A DNA stretch of 64,000 nt, taken from contig URVB01000013.1 of assembly GCA_900551075.1 (NCBI GenBank), forward strand, positions 1 through 64,000. The letters run 5' to 3'. Positions within the stretch are counted from its first letter, which is position 1. Each line of letters begins with the position of its first letter. A model generated the notes under the pieces. The model had not been told where the DNA came from and made no database searches. It saw only the letters and a list, made by a program, of their open reading frames with translations. This document shows, piece by piece, positions 58,923 to 64,000 of the stretch. This stretch comes from an uncultured Blautia sp. Lineage in GTDB: Bacteria > Bacillota > Clostridia > Lachnospirales > Lachnospiraceae. Position numbers and translations under genes: made by a program.

Positions 58923-60815
58923 ATGAGTGAATTCAAATTAACTACAGTGGAAGAATTTGAAGCTGCCACAAATCGGCTGTTAGAGACAGGTGCCAAGGTT
59001 GGTGCGGATTCCTGGCAGATGCGTGTAAAGAATCAAACTCCTCACTGTAAATTCGGTGAGTCTGGTGTGTGCTGCCGTATCTGTTCCATGGGACCGTGCC
59101 GTATTACCCCGAAAGCGCCAAGAGGTATCTGTGGCTGCGATGTGCATGGTATTGTAGGAAGAAACTATCTGCGTTTTACCGCAGGCGGCGCCGCAACCCA
59201 TTCTGACCATGGACGTGAAATTGCCCATACTCTTTACCAGGCGGCTGCTGATGGCAACTACAAAGTAAAGGATGAGGCAAAGCTGAAAGTGCTTGCTGCA
59301 GAATTCGGCGTGGAAACCGAAGGAAGAGATATCTATGAGGTAGCGCATGAAGTGGCAGAAAAAGGCTTGCTGGAATATGGCAAACCGTTTGGAACTCAGA
59401 TCTTTACGAAGCGTGCGCCGGAGCATACGCAGGAAATCTGGAAGAGGGAAGAAATTACTCCCCGTGCGATTGACCGCGAAGTATCCTGTGCGATGCATAT
59501 GACTCATATGGGATGTTCTTCAAAGCCGGAGGCTCTGATTCGTCAGTCTCTCCGTAACGGACTTTCCGACGGCTGGGGCGGTTCCATGATGGGAACTGAA
59601 TTTTCCGACGTTCTTTTCGGTACTCCGAGAGAAGTAGAAACAGAAGCCAATCTCGGCGTTATGGTAGCAGAAAATGTAAATATTGTTGTTCATGGACATG
59701 ATCCGTCACTTTCTGAAATGATCTGTGAATATGCAGACAGCAAGGAAATGATCGACTATGCGAAATCCATGGGTGCACAGGGAATCACCGTATCTGGTGT
59801 CTGCTGTACCTCCAACGAGGTGGCAATGCGCCGTGGTATTCCAATGGCAGGTAACTTCCTGCAGCAGGAAAACGTAGTTCTGACTGGTGCCTGTGAGGCA
59901 ATCGTTGTTGACGTGCAGTGTATCTTCCCTGCATTAGGACCACTTTCCAAGTGCTTCCACACCAAATTTATCACCACTTCTCCGATTGCACAGATGCCGG
60001 ATTCCGAGTTCATCAGATTCAATGCCAAGACAGCCGGAGAAAACGCAAAGTTAATCGTTAAGACGGCAATTGAGAACTTTAAGAACAGAAATAATGATCT
60101 GGTTTATATTCCGCAGTTGAAGCAGAAAGCTACAGTTGGTTTTTCTGTGGAACAGATTGAGAAAAAACTGGATGGCGTTACCAACAGCCATGTGGATGAA
60201 ACCGGAACAATGATGCCATTGGTTGACTGTGTGAAATCCGGTGTTCTCCGCGGAGCAGTGGCCATGGTAGGATGCAACAATCCGAAGATTCGTCCGGATG
60301 CAGCACATATCTCACTGATGAAGAAGCTGATTGCAAATGATATCATTCTGGTAGTATCCGGGTGTTCCGCACAGGCTGCGGCAAAAGCAGGCTTAATGGA
60401 TAAGAGGGCAAAGGAGCTCTGCGGTGCGGGCCTGAAACGTGTTTGTGAACTTGCAGATATCCCGCCTGTATTACATATGGGCTCCTGTGTTGATATCAGC
60501 CGTATGATGGTGCTTGCCTCCAGAATTGCAAAGGATTCCGGATGGAATATTTCCCAGATTCCGCTTGTAGGCTGCGCTCCTGAGTGGATGTCTGAAAAAG
60601 CGGTTTCCATTGGTAACTATGTAGTGGCAACAGGTATTGATACATATTTGGGCGTTGAACCGTATGCGTATGGTTCCTCTGAAGTTGACGGTCTTTTGAA
60701 GGGCGGCCTGAGAGATTGGGTAGAAGCCTGCTATACCGTAGAAAAAGACATTGACAAATTAGGCGATCTGATGATCGAAAGGATTGAGGAAAAGAGAGCT
60801 GCATTAGGTATCTGA
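58923..60815 (+). CDS. cooS: anaerobic carbon-monoxide dehydrogenase catalytic subunit
   Basis: 630 residues. Oxidises CO or reduces CO2 at the nickel-iron C-cluster. Cluster residues: CCRICSMGPCRITPKAPRG with GICGCDVHG (D and B clusters), then HGHDPSLSEM (C-cluster His), GVCCTSNEV, AIVVDVQC, VGCNNPK, VSGCSAQAAAKAG and LHMGSCVDISRM. All expected ligands are present. AAGGAGG sits seven bases upstream of the ATG. It supplies CO to AcsB through an internal tunnel in the usual complex. Confidence 0.97.
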   Translation: MSEFKLTTVEEFEAATNRLLETGAKVGADSWQMRVKNQTPHCKFGESGVCCRICSMGPCRITPKAPRGICGCDVHGIVGRNYLRFTAGGAATHSDHGREIAHTLYQAAADGNYKVKDEAKLKVLAAEFGVETEGRDIYEVAHEVAEKGLLEYGKPFGTQIFTKRAPEHTQEIWKREEITPRAIDREVSCAMHMTHMGCSSKPEALIRQSLRNGLSDGWGGSMMGTEFSDVLFGTPREVETEANLGVMVAENVNIVVHGHDPSLSEMICEYADSKEMIDYAKSMGAQGITVSGVCCTSNEVAMRRGIPMAGNFLQQENVVLTGACEAIVVDVQCIFPALGPLSKCFHTKFITTSPIAQMPDSEFIRFNAKTAGENAKLIVKTAIENFKNRNNDLVYIPQLKQKATVGFSVEQIEKKLDGVTNSHVDETGTMMPLVDCVKSGVLRGAVAMVGCNNPKIRPDAAHISLMKKLIANDIILVVSGCSAQAAAKAGLMDKRAKELCGAGLKRVCELADIPPVLHMGSCVDISRMMVLASRIAKDSGWNISQIPLVGCAPEWMSEKAVSIGNYVVATGIDTYLGVEPYAYGSSEVDGLLKGGLRDWVEACYTVEKDIDKLGDLMIERIEEKRAALGI

Positions 60816-60839
60816 TGCGGAAAGAAAGGCGCGATAACT

Positions 60840-61613
60840 ATGAAAATTGCAGTAACCGGCAAAGGCGGAGTAGGAAAGACAACATTTGCGGCAACACTTG
60901 CCAGATTATATGCGGACGAGGGACGGCATGTCCTGGCAGCAGATGTGGATCCGGATGCAAACCTGGGGCTTGCACTCGGTTTTGACGAAGAAACTCTGGA
61001 CTCTATCGTTCCGGTTTCCAGAATGCGAAAGCTGGTGGAGGAGCGTACCGGAGCAAACAGTCAGAATCAGTTTTATAAGCTGAATCCCAAAGTAGACGAT
61101 ATTCCGGATATTTACGGCAAGGTGTGCAACGGTGTGAAGCTGTTGGTTCTTGGAACTGTTGAGACTGGGGGCGGCGGCTGTGTCTGTCCGGAGCATGTAA
61201 TGCTGAAGCGCATCATCAACAATCTGGTCCTTCACAGGGATGATGTGGTAATTCTGGATATGGAGGCTGGCCTTGAGCATCTCGGGAGAGGAACGACAGA
61301 AAGTGTGGATGCTTTTGTTGTGGTTATTGAGCCGGGCGCCAGAAGCGTACAGACCTATAAAAATGTCAAGCGTCTTGCAAAGGATCTGGGTGTTTCCCAG
61401 ATAAAGGTGGTGGCAAACAAGGTACGCAATGAAGATGATGCGGCCTTTATTGTGAACAAAATTCCACAGGAGGATCTGCTTGGAATGATTCACTATAATA
61501 CGGAGGTTATCGATGCCGACCGTCAGGGAAAATCCCCTTACGATTTCAGCGAGACAGTTACCAGAGAAATTATCAAAATCAAAGAGAAGATAGATCAAAA
61601 ATCAGATCTTTAA
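60840..61613 (+). CDS. acsF: CooC-type nickel-insertion ATPase (second copy, AcsF-like)
   Basis: 257 residues. P-loop TGKGGVGKTTFAATL, CxC in GGGGCVCPEHVML and LDMEAGLEHLGRGT. Distinct from the first copy; its place directly before acsB suggests it loads nickel into acetyl-CoA synthase. 24 bases after cooS. Confidence 0.9.
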   Translation: MKIAVTGKGGVGKTTFAATLARLYADEGRHVLAADVDPDANLGLALGFDEETLDSIVPVSRMRKLVEERTGANSQNQFYKLNPKVDDIPDIYGKVCNGVKLLVLGTVETGGGGCVCPEHVMLKRIINNLVLHRDDVVILDMEAGLEHLGRGTTESVDAFVVVIEPGARSVQTYKNVKRLAKDLGVSQIKVVANKVRNEDDAAFIVNKIPQEDLLGMIHYNTEVIDADRQGKSPYDFSETVTREIIKIKEKIDQKSDL

Positions 61614-61629
61614 ATTAGGAGGTATGACA

Positions 61630-63759
61630 GTGCTTTTATTTGATATCGTATTTAACGGAAATGATAGCATGTATGCAGAAGCAGTGGAAGCCGTTGAAGG
61701 AGCTATTGCCAAATATGGTGAAGAAAAGGCTTTAGGTTTTCCGGATACCGCGTATACGCTGGCTTGCTATTATGCAGAGACAGGAACAAAAATCACAACA
61801 TTAAAAGAAGCAAAAGAGGCTCTTGGTTATATAAAGTCCATTATGACCCGTGAAAGACGTCTGGATTCCGGTTTCAAATCCGGCGTTGCAACGGCATTGT
61901 CCGCTGAGCTGATTGAGGCAGTGAAATATATTGATGGACAGCAGCCATATACGGAACCGTATCTTGGACATATGACCGACGCTCAGATTCGTGAGCTTGG
62001 TGTACCGCTTGTAACCGGCGATATCCCCGGCATTGCAGTTATCATCAATGCGGCTCCGACTGTGGAAGAGGCGTGTGCACTGGTTAAGAGCTATCAGGCA
62101 CAGGGTAATTTCGTATGTCTGGTAGGCGGAATTATCGAACAGTTGAAGGAAGCAAACTATAAGACTGGCTTCAATGTACGTGTATTCCCAATTGGCGAAA
62201 ATATTTCTTCCGTTTGTCATGCCGTATCTGCCGCATGCAGAACCGCTATGATCTTCGGTAATATCACACCTGGCGATAAGGCTGCTCTTCAGGAGTACAC
62301 CTTCAACAGATTCCGCGCATTTGTCAATGCATTCGGACCTCTGGATGAAAAAACCGTTGCCTGCGGTGCCGGCGCGATTTACTATGGCTTCCCGGTTGTT
62401 ACCAACGATATGGACTACACACCGTCCGTACCGAAGAGCCTGATCAAGCAGCCGAACGTAGAAGAATTCAATGCGACCTCCCTGGAAGCCCGTGATATCA
62501 AGATCAAGATTACAAACGTGGATATTCCGGTAGCATTCGCATCTGCATTCGAAGGTGAGATCATCCGCCGCAAAGACATGCAGGTAGAATTTGACGGCTC
62601 CCGTGTAGACTGTGCAGAGCTTGTACATACTTATGAAATGTCTGAAATTGAAGACCATAGGATCACAGTTGTCGGTCCGGAAGTGGACGACATGGAGCTT
62701 GGCAGCAAGAACAGCATTGCTTACGTAGTAAAAGTTGCAGGCAAGAATATGCAGCCTGACTTTGAACCGGTTATTGAGCGTAAATTCCATAACTATATCA
62801 ACTGTATCGAGGGTGTATACCATACCGGACAGAGAGATATGCAGCGTATCCGTATCAGCATTGATGCATTCAATGCGGGATTCAGGATCAAACATATCGG
62901 TGAGGTACTGTATACACAGGTAAAAAATGAGTTTGACGCGGTTGTTGATAAATGTGAAGTTGTGATTTATACAGATCCGGCTGAATGTACCAGAATCCGT
63001 CACGAAGTGGCTATTCCGACCTTTAATAAGCGTGACGAGCGCCTGTCCACTCTGACTGACGAATCTGTAGATGTATACTACAGTTGTATCCTTTGCCAGG
63101 CATTCTCTCCATCCCACGTGTGCGTGGTTACACCGGAGAGACTTGGACTTTGCGGCGCCGTTTCATGGCTGGATGCGAAAGCAACCAACGAGCTGGACCC
63201 GGCCGGTCCCTGCCAGGTAATTACGAAAGAAAGAGTGATCGATGAAAATCTTGGTGCTTATGAGGATGTTGATGAGGCAGTACAGAAATATTCTCAGGGT
63301 GCACTGGAGCACGTTACCCTGTACTCCATCATGCAGGACCCAATGACCTCCTGCGGCTGCTTCGAGTGTATCTGCGGTATCGAGCCGTTCTCCAACGGTG
63401 TTGTTATTGCAAACCGTGAGTATGCAGGCATGACACCACTTGGAATGACCTTCCCGGAAATGGCATCCATGACCGGCGGCGGTGTACAGACTCCCGGTTT
63501 CATGGGACATGGAAAACATTTCATCGGCTCCAAGAAATTCATGAAGGCAGAAGGCGGTATCGAGCGTATCGTATGGATGCCGAAAGAACTGAAAGAGTTC
63601 GTTGCGGAGAGATTGAATAAAACCGCACAGGAACTGTACGGAATCGAAAACTTCACTGACATGATCGGTGATGAAACAGTAGCAGAGGACCCGGAAACAC
63701 TGGTAGCTTTCCTGACAGAAAAGGGCCATCCGGCGCTTGCCATGGAACCAATGATGTAA
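61630..63759 (+). CDS. acsB: CO-methylating acetyl-CoA synthase
   Basis: 709 residues. Joins the methyl group from the corrinoid protein, CO and CoA into acetyl-CoA at the nickel-iron A-cluster. Core cluster residues in SCILCQAFSPSHVCVVTPERLGLCG-type block (63083-63160), AGPCQ and SCGCFECICG. N-terminal domain binds CO dehydrogenase; GMTPLGMTFPEMASMTGGGVQTPGFMGHG is near the end. Start: GTG at 61630 with AGGAGG seven bases upstream; ATG 61624 is only one base from that site and so disfavoured. Ends in EKGHPALAMEP, as in Moorella. Confidence 0.95.
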   Translation: MLLFDIVFNGNDSMYAEAVEAVEGAIAKYGEEKALGFPDTAYTLACYYAETGTKITTLKEAKEALGYIKSIMTRERRLDSGFKSGVATALSAELIEAVKYIDGQQPYTEPYLGHMTDAQIRELGVPLVTGDIPGIAVIINAAPTVEEACALVKSYQAQGNFVCLVGGIIEQLKEANYKTGFNVRVFPIGENISSVCHAVSAACRTAMIFGNITPGDKAALQEYTFNRFRAFVNAFGPLDEKTVACGAGAIYYGFPVVTNDMDYTPSVPKSLIKQPNVEEFNATSLEARDIKIKITNVDIPVAFASAFEGEIIRRKDMQVEFDGSRVDCAELVHTYEMSEIEDHRITVVGPEVDDMELGSKNSIAYVVKVAGKNMQPDFEPVIERKFHNYINCIEGVYHTGQRDMQRIRISIDAFNAGFRIKHIGEVLYTQVKNEFDAVVDKCEVVIYTDPAECTRIRHEVAIPTFNKRDERLSTLTDESVDVYYSCILCQAFSPSHVCVVTPERLGLCGAVSWLDAKATNELDPAGPCQVITKERVIDENLGAYEDVDEAVQKYSQGALEHVTLYSIMQDPMTSCGCFECICGIEPFSNGVVIANREYAGMTPLGMTFPEMASMTGGGVQTPGFMGHGKHFIGSKKFMKAEGGIERIVWMPKELKEFVAERLNKTAQELYGIENFTDMIGDETVAEDPETLVAFLTEKGHPALAMEPMM

Positions 63760-63764
63760 AAAAA

Positions 63765-63810
63765 TCCTTTCCGCCGCATAAAACCGTGCCGGCAGCGGGC
63801 GGCGGAAGGA
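63765..63810 (+). repeat. hairpin between acsB and the second acsB-like gene
   Basis: TTCCGCCGC (63769-63777) pairs with GCGGCGGAA (63799-63807), extended by TCC/GGA with one bulged T. No T run follows, so it is likelier to stabilise or process the mRNA than to terminate. Confidence 0.65.
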
Positions 63811-63882
63811 ATTATGTACAGGCGTACAAAACCTGCACAGGAACCTATTAACTTTATTTATTATAAGGTGGAGATGTGCAAC

Positions 63883-64000
63883 ATGTTAATCAACAGAATT
63901 TTTAGTGGAAATGATGCAGTATTCGGTTTAACCGGGCAGGCTGTAGACGAGGCAATCCGGCAGCATGGTGCGGACATGGCTGTAGGATTCCCGAACACGG
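63883..64000 (+). CDS. second AcsB-like protein, 3' partial
   Basis: Only 39 codons are inside the window. The start MLINRIFSGNDAVFGL and the following AVDEAIRQHGADMAVGFPNT align with the AcsB N-terminus (LLFDIVFNGND, then GAIAKYGEEKALGFPDT). It is preceded by GGTGGAG. So a paralogue or a separate N-terminal ACS domain begins here; its length and A-cluster lie outside the window. Confidence 0.75.
   Translation, partial: MLINRIFSGNDAVFGLTGQAVDEAIRQHGADMAVGFPNT

Noticed and set aside
61801..63117. Minus-strand frame of 438 codons inside acsB
   Set aside because: Shadow of the acetyl-CoA synthase gene, caused by its codon pattern; no start signals.
1..64000. CRISPR array, prophage or integrated element
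   Set aside because: No regularly spaced repeats, integrase, att-like duplications, phage structural genes or tRNA-flanked island were seen; only the IS605-like relic and the MerR stump hint at past mobility.

Overview
The window reads as chromosomal DNA of a spore-forming, anaerobic, acetogenic Bacillota, most likely a Lachnospiraceae close to Blautia. The genus is an inference from gene content. Spore genes (an alpha/beta SASP, a YlbJ homologue, a SpoIID/LytB protein), a phenylalanine T-box, strong AGGAGG ribosome binding sites, TTGACA-N17-TATAAT promoters and a Wood-Ljungdahl CO dehydrogenase/acetyl-CoA synthase cluster all point the same way. Almost every base is explained by compact house-keeping operons. 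No rRNA, tRNA, CRISPR array or intact insertion sequence was seen.

Layout. 1-6.9 kb: a broken D-2-hydroxyacid dehydrogenase cut by the window edge, a spore protein gene, mgsA-rsmD-coaD with a coiled-coil protein, ylbJ on the opposite strand, a PepD dipeptidase and an M23 peptidase. 6.9-13.1 kb: alarmone synthetase, HAD phosphatase, YgiQ radical SAM protein, a membrane protein, an RluA-type pseudouridine synthase, a signal peptidase and RecU. 13.1-18.2 kb: a histidine operon hisZ-hisG-hisD-hisB-hisIE whose last gene carries a degenerate HisF-like domain. 18.2-20.5 kb: a P-II-like protein with a duplicated DUF1538 membrane protein, followed by an IS200/IS605-type right-end remnant. 20.8-24.3 kb: aldose epimerase, SpoIID-like protein and YihY-like protein, then a stretch with hairpins, a MerR-type operator and a MerR gene stump.

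24.6-35.2 kb is a sugar-use region: DeoR regulator, DhaK-like and DhaL proteins, class II aldolase, rhamnulokinase-type kinase, fuculose/rhamnulose-phosphate-type aldolase, ABC importer (binding protein and two permeases, no ATPase) and a ROK regulator. The expected product of the kinase/aldolase pair is dihydroxyacetone phosphate plus lactaldehyde from a 6-deoxy sugar. 35.3-39.9 kb: Phe T-box, pheS, an interrupted pheT and a phosphatase. 40.1-42.8 kb: a two-gene MotA/TolQ-like plus OmpA-like motor that resembles ZorAB of Zorya defence but has no effector genes. 42.9-46.1 kb: MATE, ZIP and EamA transporters. 46.2-50.2 kb: rplS-lepB-rbgA-rnhB-yraN-laccase-domain gene. 50.2-56 kb: prs on the minus strand, then the DUF512-der-plsY-gpsA operon. 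56-57 kb: an aldo/keto reductase.

57.1-64 kb is the carbonyl branch of the Wood-Ljungdahl pathway: a His-rich putative nickel protein, CooT, CooC, CO dehydrogenase, a second CooC and acetyl-CoA synthase AcsB. At the right edge is the start of a second AcsB-like gene. Three nickel-handling ATPases or chaperones sit around two nickel enzymes, which suggests a self-contained metal-loading cassette.

The items most worth a second look are the effector-less ZorAB-like motor, the tandem AcsB paralogue with its paired operator-like repeats, the DhaK-like protein lacking both active-site histidines, the signal peptidase lacking its general-base lysine, the interrupted essential gene pheT, and the orphan IS605/omega-RNA-like end.
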